Shown: piece by piece, positions 27,605 to 36,511 of the stretch
How the letters are laid out: each line of letters opens with the position of its first letter
How positions within the stretch are numbered: the stretch's first letter is position 1
NCBI GenBank assembly: GCA_016124615.1
Contig: WGNF01000006.1
Location: forward strand, 124,001-188,000
Length of the DNA: 64,000 nt
DNA from: Paracoccaceae bacterium
GTDB taxonomy: Bacteria > Pseudomonadota > Alphaproteobacteria > Rhodobacterales > Rhodobacteraceae
Reading direction: 5' to 3'
Translations under genes and position numbers: made by a program
Notes under the pieces: model-generated
Database searches by the model: none
Told to the model about the DNA's origin: nothing
The model's input: the letters and a program-made list of their open reading frames with translations, nothing else

Positions 27605-29266
27605 ATGTCGCATTCGTCCCGCCATCTTGCCGCATCCGTTATCGTCGCAATGATACTGGCTCCGGTGGCGCCGCTGCCGGTCATGGCCGAAAACAACAAC
27701 GACTGCGTGGCCGGAACGCCGCTTTGCCCGAAGTTCGTGCCTAAGCCGCAACAGAACAACCGGGGCGGCGGCGGTGGTGGGCAAGGCCAGCAAGGCAAGT
27801 CCTTCTCGCCCCCCAAAGAGCAGCCGAACACGCGGAACGGTGGCAATAACGGCGGGCAGCACGGCAACACCTTCATTGCGCCCACGCCGCAGCCGAATAC
27901 CCGAAACGGCGGCAATGGCGGTGGCCAGCATGGCAACACCTTCATTGCGCCCACGCCGCAGCCGAATACCCGAAACGGCGGCAATAACGGTGGCCAGCAT
28001 GGCAACACCTTCATCGCGCCGAAACCGCAACCGAATACCCGGAACGGCGACAACAACGGTGGCCAGCATGGCAACACCTTCATTGCGCCCACCCCGCAAC
28101 CGAATACCCGGAACGGCGACAACAACGGCGGCCAGCACGGTAACACCTACGTGGCGCCGAAACCGCAGCCGAGCACCCGGTATGGCGACGACCACGGCGG
28201 CCAGGCCTTCGGCAACGGACAGGGTACCCGTGACGGGCACCCGCCGCAGGCGGCCGGCCACGGGGCGAATGATTTCCGCCCCGGCGACCGGACCCACGAA
28301 TACCATCTGGGCGCGAATGACGTGCAGCGCAGCCGCGACAACAACTGGAACCGCACCTACAACCGCAGCAGCGGCATGTCGGATTTCGAGAAGTTCGGCC
28401 TGCTTGCGCTTGGCGCGGTGACGATCGGCGCGCTGTTGTCGAACGGCGACAGGGTCGTGTCGAACTCGGGCGACCGCATCGTCTACCGCGACCAAAGCGG
28501 CCGCTACGGCGTCTACCATGACGATGACGTGCTGATCCGTCGGCCCGGCGATACCATCACCACGCAGACCTATGACGACGGTTCGGTGGCGACCCGCATC
28601 GTGCAGCAGGACGGCTCGATCATCCTGACGGTGCGAAACGCCAACGGCCGCGTGCTGCGCCGGACGGTGACCTACCCCGACGGGCGCGAAGTGCTGCTGT
28701 TCGACGACACCCAGGTGCTGCCGCCGCCGGTCGTGGCGCAACTGCCGCCTGAATCGCCGGTGGACGTGCTTTACACCCTGCAGACGGGGCCCGACCTGTT
28801 GCGCGCGGCCTTCCTGACCAAACCGTTCCAACCCGCGGGCCGGGCGTTCAACCTGTCGCAGATCCGCGACATCCCGCAGGTGCGCTACCTTGCGCCCGAG
28901 GTTGAGCTGACCGCGCTGGCTTTCCCCTCTGGGTCGTCGGCAATCGAGCCGGATCAGGCGCAGTCGCTGGCGGTGTTGGGCCACGTCATGTCCGACATGA
29001 TCGCGCAAAACCCCGCCGAGGTGTTCCTGATCGAGGGGCACAGCGATGCGGTGGGCGATCCGGCGATGAACCTTGCGCTGTCGGATGCGCGGGCGCAGGC
29101 GACGGCGATGGCGCTGACCGAGTATTTCGGGGTGCCGCCGCAGAACCTGATCACCCAGGGCTACGGCGAAAACGACCTGAAGAACCAGACGCAGGGGTCT
29201 GACGAGGCGAACCGCCGTGTCGTGGTGCGTCGGATTACCGAGTTGTTGCCCACAGCCGGGCAGTAA
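27605..29266 (+). CDS. OmpA-family protein with 23-residue Asn/Gly repeats
   Basis: The 553-residue protein has a signal peptide (LAASVIVAMILAPVAPLPVMA, cleavage about residue 28), then a GGGGG-rich patch, then five tandem 23-residue repeats containing TRNGGNNGGQHGNTFIAP and a degenerate sixth. A hydrophobic segment (FGLLALGAVTIGALLS) follows, then repeats of Asp/Arg-rich strand-like sequence, and a C-terminal OmpA peptidoglycan-binding domain (FPSGSSAIEPDQAQ, IEGHSDAVGDPAMNLALS, GYGENDLKNQT). It probably spans the envelope with the OmpA end in the periplasm. The 164-bp gap upstream (27441-27604) likely carries its own promoter. Confidence 0.85.
   Translation: MSHSSRHLAASVIVAMILAPVAPLPVMAENNNDCVAGTPLCPKFVPKPQQNNRGGGGGGQGQQGKSFSPPKEQPNTRNGGNNGGQHGNTFIAPTPQPNTRNGGNGGGQHGNTFIAPTPQPNTRNGGNNGGQHGNTFIAPKPQPNTRNGDNNGGQHGNTFIAPTPQPNTRNGDNNGGQHGNTYVAPKPQPSTRYGDDHGGQAFGNGQGTRDGHPPQAAGHGANDFRPGDRTHEYHLGANDVQRSRDNNWNRTYNRSSGMSDFEKFGLLALGAVTIGALLSNGDRVVSNSGDRIVYRDQSGRYGVYHDDDVLIRRPGDTITTQTYDDGSVATRIVQQDGSIILTVRNANGRVLRRTVTYPDGREVLLFDDTQVLPPPVVAQLPPESPVDVLYTLQTGPDLLRAAFLTKPFQPAGRAFNLSQIRDIPQVRYLAPEVELTALAFPSGSSAIEPDQAQSLAVLGHVMSDMIAQNPAEVFLIEGHSDAVGDPAMNLALSDARAQATAMALTEYFGVPPQNLITQGYGENDLKNQTQGSDEANRRVVVRRITELLPTAGQ
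27821..28165 (+). repeat. Five 69-bp tandem repeats in the OmpA-family gene
   Basis: Repeats start at 27821, 27890, 27959, 28028 and 28097, with a decayed copy from 28166. Copies are nearly identical at the DNA level, differing mainly at Asn/Gly and Thr/Lys codons. The period is 69 bp and the frame is preserved, so copy number can vary without frameshift. Confidence 0.9.
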
Positions 29267-29343
29267 CACGCGACTTGCGACTTTAGGCCAGCCCCGCAGC
29301 GCCGGGGCTGGCGAAATGCCGGGCAGCGCTCCATACTCTCCCC

Positions 29344-30339
29344 ATGACCGATACATCCTTGCAGCACGACCAGATCCCCGAAATCGCCCTTGCCTGGGTG
29401 CGCGAGGGGCGCGGCGCCGCCTTGGCCACGGTGGTGGAGACATGGGGCAGCGCGCCGCGGCAGGCGGGCAGCCAGCTGGCCATTTCGGGCGACGCGCAGA
29501 TCATGGGCTCCGTCTCCGGCGGCTGTGTCGAGGGCGCGGTGGTGGCCGAGGCGCTGGACGCGCTGGAAGATGGCAAGCCGCGCCTGCTGACCTTCGGCGT
29601 TTCCGACAACGAAGCCTTTGCCGTGGGCCTTGCCTGTGGCGGCACGATCCGCGTTCTGGTGGAACCGGTCGGCCCGGTCCTGCCGCTGGCGCTGCTGCAG
29701 GCGCTGGTGGCCGCCCGCGCGGCGCGCCAGCCGGTGGCCTATGTGGTGAACACCGCAAGCTGGGAAAACCGGCTGACCGATGGCGCGGGCGATCCGCTGG
29801 AACCGGCGATCCGAGCCCGGTTCCGTTCGGACAAGTCGGGGGTGGAAGAGGGCGACTGGTTCGTGGCCGTCCACAACCCGCCGCTGCGGATGATCGTGGT
29901 CGGCGCCGTGCACATCGCCCAGCCCTTGCTGGTGATGGCGCGCCTGACCGGTTATGACCCCTTGCTGATCGACCCGCGCGAGGCGTTCGGGGCGCAGGCG
30001 CGCTTTCCCGGCGAGACGATTTCGCACGACTGGCCGGATGAGGCGATGGCGGCGCACGGCCTTGACGCCCGCACCGCCGTGGTGACGCTGACGCATGACG
30101 CCAAGCTGGACGATCCGGCGATTCAGGCTGCGCTGCGCTCGGATGTGTTCTACCTCGGCTGTCTCGGATCCAGCCGCACCCATGCCAAGCGGGTGGAACG
30201 GTTGACGGCGGCGGGCTACACCGCCGACGAGATTGCCCGCGTCCATGCCCCTGTCGGCCTTGATATCGGCGCCAAGAGCCCGGCAGAGATTGCGGTGTCG
30301 ATCCTCGCCCAGATCACCGATACCCTGCGGAAGGGCTGA
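29344..30339 (+). CDS. XdhC/CoxI-family protein
   Basis: The 331-residue protein has the N-terminal XdhC_CoxI domain: GAALATVVETWGSAPR, SVSGGCVEGAVV, and GLACGGTIRVLVEPVG with a conserved cysteine. It ends with the C-terminal Rossmann-like domain (VVGAVHIAQPLLVMA, YLGCLGSSRTHAKR). XdhC binds molybdenum cofactor, protects it and delivers it after sulfuration to xanthine-dehydrogenase-family enzymes. It follows the OmpA gene by 77 bp and is followed 3 bp later by the molybdopterin-binding gene. Confidence 0.92.
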   Translation: MTDTSLQHDQIPEIALAWVREGRGAALATVVETWGSAPRQAGSQLAISGDAQIMGSVSGGCVEGAVVAEALDALEDGKPRLLTFGVSDNEAFAVGLACGGTIRVLVEPVGPVLPLALLQALVAARAARQPVAYVVNTASWENRLTDGAGDPLEPAIRARFRSDKSGVEEGDWFVAVHNPPLRMIVVGAVHIAQPLLVMARLTGYDPLLIDPREAFGAQARFPGETISHDWPDEAMAAHGLDARTAVVTLTHDAKLDDPAIQAALRSDVFYLGCLGSSRTHAKRVERLTAAGYTADEIARVHAPVGLDIGAKSPAEIAVSILAQITDTLRKG

Positions 30340-30342
30340 CCG

Positions 30343-31347
<1,005 letters not shown>

Positions 31348-31377
31348 GCGGGCGCTGATCTGCGAGTGCGCAGGGCC

Positions 31378-31410
31378 CAAAGCAAAAGGCCCCCCGAAGC
31401 GGAGAGCCTT
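31378..31410 (-). terminator. Rho-independent terminator of infC
   Basis: On the minus strand, AAGGCTCTCC-GCTTC-GGGGGGCCTT forms a 10-bp stem (two G-T pairs) with a 5-nt loop, followed by TTTTGCTTT. It begins about 24 bp after the infC stop. Confidence 0.85.
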
Positions 31411-31433
31411 CCCTGTCGTCGTGGCGGATCGGC

Positions 31434-31973
31434 TTACTTCGGGCCGATCATCATCACCATCTGGCGACCTTCCAGCCGGGGCATGTTCTCGACCTTGCCG
31501 ATCTCGGCCACGTCATCGGCGACCCGGTTCAGAAGTTCGAGGCCAAGCTGCTGGTGCGCCATTTCGCGGCCACGGAACCGCAGCGTGACCTTCACCTTGT
31601 CGCCACCCTCAAGGAACTTCACTACCGACCGCATCTTGACCTCGTAGTCGTGGATGTCGGTGCCGGGGCGGAACTTGATTTCCTTGATCTCGATGATGTG
31701 CTGCTTTTTGCGCGCTTCGGCTTCGCGCTTCTGCTGTTCGTACTTGAACTTGCCGAAATCCATGATCTTGCAGACCGGCGGTTCCGCGTTCGGCGAAATC
31801 TCGACCAGATCCAGCCCGGCCTCCTCGGCCATCATCATCGCGCGCGACGGGGTGACGACACCCACATTTTCGCCATCCGCGCCGATAAGGCGGATTTCGG
31901 GGGAACGGATACGGTCATTCACACGGGGGCCCGTTTCGCGTTGCGGCGGGGCGTTGTGGGGTCTGCGAGCTAT
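31434..31973 (-). CDS. infC: Translation initiation factor IF-3
   Basis: The 179-residue protein has the N-domain [20 protein letters not shown] and the linker [20 protein letters not shown], with the C-domain [20 protein letters not shown] and RFRGREMAH. Starting at an ATA codon (31971-31973) gives the N-terminus [15 protein letters not shown], with AAGGA 8 nt upstream. No ATG fits; the nearest alternative is a GTG at VNDRI. Rare AUU/AUA-type starts in infC let IF-3 repress its own translation in E. coli; the same may apply here. Followed by a strong terminator. Confidence 0.93.
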   Translation of the reverse strand: MARRPHNAPPQRETGPRVNDRIRSPEIRLIGADGENVGVVTPSRAMMMAEEAGLDLVEISPNAEPPVCKIMDFGKFKYEQQKREAEARKKQHIIEIKEIKFRPGTDIHDYEVKMRSVVKFLEGGDKVKVTLRFRGREMAHQQLGLELLNRVADDVAEIGKVENMPRLEGRQMVMMIGPK

Positions 31974-32162
31974 GGCGACAATCCTTGCGCTGTTTCGGAA
32001 GATGCGCAGCAAAATAGACTTGCCGCGCTGGGGTTTCAACCGGATTCCCCTTCGACCGCGGGTTCTGTCTGACGCCGTTGCCGATGCGACGCTTCCCATG
32101 CGCGCGCGGCTCTGCCACAAGGGGCGCGCGGGTGTCTCACCACCGCGGTTCTGGAGACCGGA

Positions 32163-32483
32163 ATGCAAAGACCCGTGCTTGTCGCTGCGGCCATCATCGT
32201 GATCGGGGCGGGTTGCGTCCTGATGCTGACGCATCTTGGCCCGACGGCGCCGGGTCGCGAGTCGGCGGTGGTTTCCGCCACGCCGAAACCGGCGGTGTCG
32301 TGGTCGGCGGCCGATCTGACGCGCGACCAGATCATGGCCCGCATCGCAAATGCCGACGTGTCTGAACCGGACCGCGTGCAGCTTATGGCGGCCTTCACCC
32401 AGTCGAAGGGCGACCCGGTGTCGATGCAGTCGGTGCTCGACAAGCTGAGGCTGGCGCTAGAGGCGGCGAAGAAGAAGAACTGA
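32163..32483 (+). CDS. Hypothetical small membrane-anchored protein
   Basis: The 106-residue protein has a single N-terminal hydrophobic segment ([18 protein letters not shown]) followed by a soluble tail with [20 protein letters not shown] and a lysine-rich end. GGAG precedes the ATG. It could be a periplasmic-facing anchored protein; I do not recognise a family. It is divergent from infC (gap 31974-32162) and converges on fpr with 5 bp between them. Confidence 0.65.
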   Translation: MQRPVLVAAAIIVIGAGCVLMLTHLGPTAPGRESAVVSATPKPAVSWSAADLTRDQIMARIANADVSEPDRVQLMAAFTQSKGDPVSMQSVLDKLRLALEAAKKKN

Positions 32484-32488
32484 CGGCC

Positions 32489-33316
32489 CTAGATCCCGTC
32501 GCCGACGAAGGCCTTTTCCACCACGTATTCCAGCGGCTCGCTGTTGGCGCCTTCGCGCAGGCCGAAGCCTTCCAGCACCGCCTTCACATCGACGTTGAAG
32601 GCAAGGCTGCCGCAGACCATCGCCCGGTCGTGGCCCGCGTCCATCGGCGGAATGCCGAGGTCTGCGAAGACCTTGCCGCTGGTCAGGTTGTCGGTGATGC
32701 GGCCCATGTGCGGGCTGTCTTCCCGCGTGGTCGTCGGGTAATAGCGCAGCTTTTCGGCCGCCATTTCACCGATCAGCGGGTCATCCTTCAGCGCGGCGAC
32801 CAGTTCGCGGCCGTATTCCAGTTCTTCCACCGTGCGGCAGGTGTGCATCATCACCACTTCGTCGTAGCGCTCGTAGGTGTCGGGGTCGCGCATCAGGCTG
32901 GCGAAGGGGGCGATGCCGGTGCCGGTGGCCAGGAACCACAGCCGATGGCCGGGCAAAAGCGCGTCCAGCACCAGCGTGCCCACCGGTTTCGGGCGCAGGA
33001 TGATCTCATCCCCGACCTGGATGTGCTGCAGCCGCGAGGTCAGCGGGCCATCGGGCACCTTGATCGAGTAGAATTCCAGTTCCTCGTCCCACGCGGGCGA
33101 GGCGATGGAATAGGCCCGCAGCAGCGGTTTGCCCTTGTCGTCCAGGAGGCCGATCATCACGAACTCGCCCGAGCGAAACCGCAGCGTGCGCGGGCGCGTG
33201 ACCCGGAACGAAAACAAACGGTCCGTCCAGTGGTGGACGGCGGTCACGGTCTGCGCGTCGGGCAGGGTCTTGACGGGGGTCGAGGGGATCTGGTTCACGT
33301 TGGTCTGTTCGGTCAT
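32489..33316 (-). CDS. fpr: Ferredoxin/flavodoxin-NADP+ reductase
   Basis: The 275-residue FAD enzyme carries the family motifs: RAYSIASPAWDEELEFYSIK (FAD contacts, quoted in part), LATGTGIAPFASL (NADP binding), MVCGSLAFNVDVK and a C-terminal EKAFV. It moves electrons between NADPH and ferredoxin or flavodoxin; it could feed the sulfite reductase next door, which is of the ferredoxin- or NADPH-linked assimilatory type. It lies 68 bp downstream of the cys operon on the same strand. Confidence 0.92.
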   Translation of the reverse strand: MTEQTNVNQIPSTPVKTLPDAQTVTAVHHWTDRLFSFRVTRPRTLRFRSGEFVMIGLLDDKGKPLLRAYSIASPAWDEELEFYSIKVPDGPLTSRLQHIQVGDEIILRPKPVGTLVLDALLPGHRLWFLATGTGIAPFASLMRDPDTYERYDEVVMMHTCRTVEELEYGRELVAALKDDPLIGEMAAEKLRYYPTTTREDSPHMGRITDNLTSGKVFADLGIPPMDAGHDRAMVCGSLAFNVDVKAVLEGFGLREGANSEPLEYVVEKAFVGDGI

Positions 33317-33384
33317 GCGGGTTGCGGGGACATGATGGTCCCCGCCCTCTCTAATCGGTGAATGAGGTCCGGGAAAGCCGGGAA

Positions 33385-33798
33385 TCAGGCACGCAGCCGC
33401 GACTGATAGTCATGGGCCCGCCAGTCGGCGCGGAAGTTCCACTGTTCGACCGGCTGGCGGGCGGCGAGGTCGTCGGAGATTTCGACCTCGTCAAAGCCCG
33501 CACGCCGCGCCATCGCGTATTGGTCGGCGATCACATGCCCGGCCGCGCGCAGCCGCCCGGCGTAGCCCATCAGCCGCAGGCGGCGGGCCAGCGTGAAGCC
33601 GCGGCCATCCGAAAAGCTGGGGAAGGCGATGCGGATCAGCTCCACCCCGTCCAGCTGGCCGGTCAGCAGGGTCACATCGGCCGTTGGCGGCAGGTCAAGG
33701 GCGCGGGTGCCGGCGGGCAAGGCCCCCGCTTGCGCGGGGGCGATGGCGCCGGTGAAGCTGTCGGGGCCGAAGCCCGCATCGGTGACGATCACGCTCAT
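33385..33798 (-). CDS. DUF934 protein of the sulfate assimilation operon
   Basis: The 137-residue protein has the DUF934 core ELIRIAFPSFSDGRGFTLAR, LRAAGHVIADQYAMARRAGF and QWNFRADW. It is found in alphaproteobacterial cys operons and is thought to be a partner in sulfite or APS reduction; the biochemical role is not established. Its ATG overlaps the cysH stop by 3 bp (ATGA). Confidence 0.88.
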   Translation of the reverse strand: MSVIVTDAGFGPDSFTGAIAPAQAGALPAGTRALDLPPTADVTLLTGQLDGVELIRIAFPSFSDGRGFTLARRLRLMGYAGRLRAAGHVIADQYAMARRAGFDEVEISDDLAARQPVEQWNFRADWRAHDYQSRLRA

Positions 33799-34550
33799 GC
33801 CGCGGACTCCTGGGTGCCGTTGCCGCGCACGAGGCGGCCGTTGATGAAGTGGATGCCGCATTCTTCCTTGTCGCGGCCGCGCCAGCGCCCGGCACGCGGG
33901 TCTTCGCCGGGCTTGACCGCCGTGGTGCAGGGGGCGCAGCCGATCGAGGGATAGCCGCGCGCCACCAGCGGATGCCGGGGCAGACGATTTTCCACCATGT
34001 AATCCTCGATGTCGTGCCGGTCCCAATGCGCCAGCGGGTTCAGCTTGATGCGCCCGTTGCCCTCGGCCTCGAAAAAGTCGATGTCGGCGCGGGTCTGGCC
34101 CTGATACCGCTTGCGGCCGTTGATCCAGGCGTCGAAGCTGCGCAGCGCGCGTTCCATCGGCTCGGTCTTGCGCAGGGCGCAGCAGCCATCGGGATCGACC
34201 TGATGCAGGATATTGTCGACGTCGCGCGCCAGCACCGCCACCGGATCGGGGCGGATCGTGCGCACCTCGGCCAGCCCGAGCGTTTCGGCGACCTCGATCT
34301 GATAGGCGAGCGTTTCGGCGAACAGCATCCGCGTGTCGATGAACACCACCGGCACCGTGCGGTCGATCACCGACACGAGGTGCAACAGCACCACCGACTC
34401 GGCCCCGAAGGACGACACCATCGCAACCCGGCCGACCAGCGGGTCGGCCAGCGCGTGTTCCAGCACCGTGGTCGCCGCGTGGTGGCGATAGCGGGCATTC
34501 AGTTCCTTCACCCGGTCCTCGACCGGCGGCAGCGGGAATTCAAGCGGCAT
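33795..34550 (-). CDS. cysH: Assimilatory APS reductase (CysH family)
   Basis: The 251-residue protein reduces sulfated nucleotides to sulfite. The PAPS-reductase fold signature FGAESVVLLHLV and the P-loop-like region are present. Two cysteine pairs, CCALRKTEP and GCAPCTTAV, are those of the [4Fe-4S] APS-reductase class, and catalytic KEECGIH is near the C-terminus. So it should use APS and not need CysC-made PAPS. The start 34550 is at MPLEFPLPP; it overlaps the cysI stop by 11 bp. Confidence 0.92.
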   Translation of the reverse strand: MPLEFPLPPVEDRVKELNARYRHHAATTVLEHALADPLVGRVAMVSSFGAESVVLLHLVSVIDRTVPVVFIDTRMLFAETLAYQIEVAETLGLAEVRTIRPDPVAVLARDVDNILHQVDPDGCCALRKTEPMERALRSFDAWINGRKRYQGQTRADIDFFEAEGNGRIKLNPLAHWDRHDIEDYMVENRLPRHPLVARGYPSIGCAPCTTAVKPGEDPRAGRWRGRDKEECGIHFINGRLVRGNGTQESAA

Positions 34551-36210
34551 CGCGGTCCCTTTCTTCGGGGTAAAGCGCGGCCCGGAACGGGGCCGGGCCA
34601 AGGCGGCGGAAGGCCAGCAGGAAGGTTTCAGCGGGTTCGAGTCGCAGCGACAGATAGGCGCGGATCAGCCGTTCCAGCGCGGGCACCACGTCGTCGTAGG
34701 AAAAGCCCGGCCCGGCCTTTTCGCCGATGGCGGCGGTTTCGGTCGCGTCGCCGCCCAGCGTGATCTGGTAATTTTCCACCCCCGCACGGTCGAGCCCGAG
34801 GATGCCGATGTGGCCGACATGGTGATGCCCGCAGGCGTTGATGCAGCCCGAGATCTTGATCTTCATCGGCCCGATCTCGTGTTCCAGATCAAGCTCTTGA
34901 AACCGCAGCGCAATCTCTTGCGCAACCGGGATCGAGCGCGCGGTGGCGAGGCTGCAATAATCCATGCCGGGGCAGGCGATGATATCGGAAATCAGGCCGA
35001 TGTTCGCCGTGGCCAGCCCGGCCGCCTTCAGCGCGGCATGCACCGCGGGCAGGTCGCCCTTGTGGACCTGCGGCAGGATCACGTTCTGCTCGTGGCTGAT
35101 GCGCAACTCGTCGTGGCCGAAGGTTTCGGCCAGATCGGCCAGCACCCGCATCTGGCCGGATGTGGCGTCGCCCGGCGTTTGCCCGTGCGCCTTCAGGCTG
35201 ACCTGCACGATGGCATAGTCGGCGTTGCGGTGCGCCACGAGGTTGGTATCGGCCCAGGCGCGATAGTCGGGGTCGTTGACCTGGGCGGTGTAATGCGCGT
35301 CGGTCGGTGCGGTCTTGTAGACCGGGCGGCTGAAGGCGGCACGGATCCCGGCCAGCAGCCGCTGGTCGGCGCCGTCATAGGCCACGCGCAGTTCGGCAAA
35401 CCGCTCCTCGATCATCCGGGTCAGCTCGGCCGCGCCGGTTTCGTGCAGCGTGATCTTGATACGCGCCTTGTACTTGTTGTCGCGCCGACCCAGCAGGTTG
35501 TAGACGCTCAGCACCGCCTCGACGTAAGGCAGCAGGTCCGCCTGCGGCAGGAAGGCGCGCACGACATGGCCGATCAGCGGCGTGCGGCCAAGGCCGCCGC
35601 CCACAATCACCTCGAACCCGGCCGCGCCGTCCGCGTTGCGCACCATGCGCAGGCCGATGTCATGCGCCTTCGTCACCGCCCGGTCGTTGGGCGAGCCGGT
35701 GATGGCGATCTTGAACTTGCGCGGCAGGAACTGGAATTCCGGGTGATCGGTGGACCATTGCCGCAAGAGTTCCGCGATCGGCCGCGGATCGTCGATTTCA
35801 TCCGCCGCCGCCCCGGCGAAGTGGTCGGCGGTGACGTTGCGGATGGTGTTGCCGCTGGTCTGGATCGCATGCATCTGCACATCGGCCAGCGCCGCCAGCA
35901 TCGCGGGCACGTCAGACAGCTTCGGCCAGTTGTACTGGATGTTCTGCCGCGTGGTGAAGTGGCCGTAGCCCTTGTCCCAGGTGTCGGCAATGTAGGCCAG
36001 CTGCCGCATCTGGCGGGAATTCAGAGAGCCGTAGGGGATCGCCACCCGCAGCATGTAGGCGTGCAGTTGCAGGTAAAGCCCGTTCATCAGGCGCAGCGGG
36101 CGAAATTCATCCTCGGTCAGGCTGCCGTCGATGCGGCGGGCGACCTGCTGGCTGAACTGTGCCACGCGTTCACGCACGAAAGCCTCGTCGAAGTCGGTGT
36201 ATTTATACAT
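34540..36210 (-). CDS. cysI: Sulfite reductase, siroheme hemoprotein
   Basis: The 556-residue hemoprotein reduces sulfite to sulfide by six electrons. Siroheme-[4Fe-4S] cysteines are in IACPGMDYCSLA and ISGCINACGHHHVGH. The ferredoxin-type N-terminal repeat includes GYGHFTTRQNIQYNWPKLSD (quoted in part) and YGSLNSRQMRQLA. The length and the ITGSPNDRAV pattern fit single-subunit assimilatory sulfite reductase; no CysJ flavoprotein is nearby. Its start overlaps the DUF2849 stop. Confidence 0.92.
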   Translation of the reverse strand: MYKYTDFDEAFVRERVAQFSQQVARRIDGSLTEDEFRPLRLMNGLYLQLHAYMLRVAIPYGSLNSRQMRQLAYIADTWDKGYGHFTTRQNIQYNWPKLSDVPAMLAALADVQMHAIQTSGNTIRNVTADHFAGAAADEIDDPRPIAELLRQWSTDHPEFQFLPRKFKIAITGSPNDRAVTKAHDIGLRMVRNADGAAGFEVIVGGGLGRTPLIGHVVRAFLPQADLLPYVEAVLSVYNLLGRRDNKYKARIKITLHETGAAELTRMIEERFAELRVAYDGADQRLLAGIRAAFSRPVYKTAPTDAHYTAQVNDPDYRAWADTNLVAHRNADYAIVQVSLKAHGQTPGDATSGQMRVLADLAETFGHDELRISHEQNVILPQVHKGDLPAVHAALKAAGLATANIGLISDIIACPGMDYCSLATARSIPVAQEIALRFQELDLEHEIGPMKIKISGCINACGHHHVGHIGILGLDRAGVENYQITLGGDATETAAIGEKAGPGFSYDDVVPALERLIRAYLSLRLEPAETFLLAFRRLGPAPFRAALYPEERDRDAA

Positions 36211-36511
36211 GGGACGGGTCTTCCTGCTTGCCGTGACGATAGTTCGAGGGGCCGCGGGTGCGGAACGCCTCGCGGAAGTGGACGGGTTCGGGGCCCCTCG
36301 GCCCGGCTTTCGCTTCGGCGAGGTAGGCGCCGACGACGACCTGCCGCTGCGCCTGCGCGTCCAGCAGGCGAATCTGGGCGTGCGCCTCGTCCTCGATCAG
36401 TTCGGCCTCGGCATGCTGGCGCGACCAGCAGTCATCGGCGGTGAGGTAGACCACATCGCCTTCCAGCAGCGCGTTGGCGGTGACGACTTTGGGGGTGAAA
36501 CGGGGGCTCAT
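36203..36511 (-). CDS. DUF2849 protein in the cys operon
   Basis: The 102-residue protein contains VVTANALLEGDVVYLTADDC, HAEAELIEDEAHAQIRLLDA and a terminal EPVHFREAFRTRGPSNYR. It is a conserved companion in alphaproteobacterial sulfite-reductase operons; function unknown. It overlaps both cysG (4 bp at its start) and cysI (8 bp at its end), which indicates tight coupling. Confidence 0.85.
   Translation of the reverse strand: MSPRFTPKVVTANALLEGDVVYLTADDCWSRQHAEAELIEDEAHAQIRLLDAQAQRQVVVGAYLAEAKAGPRGPEPVHFREAFRTRGPSNYRHGKQEDPSHV

Noticed and set aside
27821..28165. CRISPR array
   Set aside because: The repeats are 69 bp, contiguous without spacers, in frame and part of a protein.
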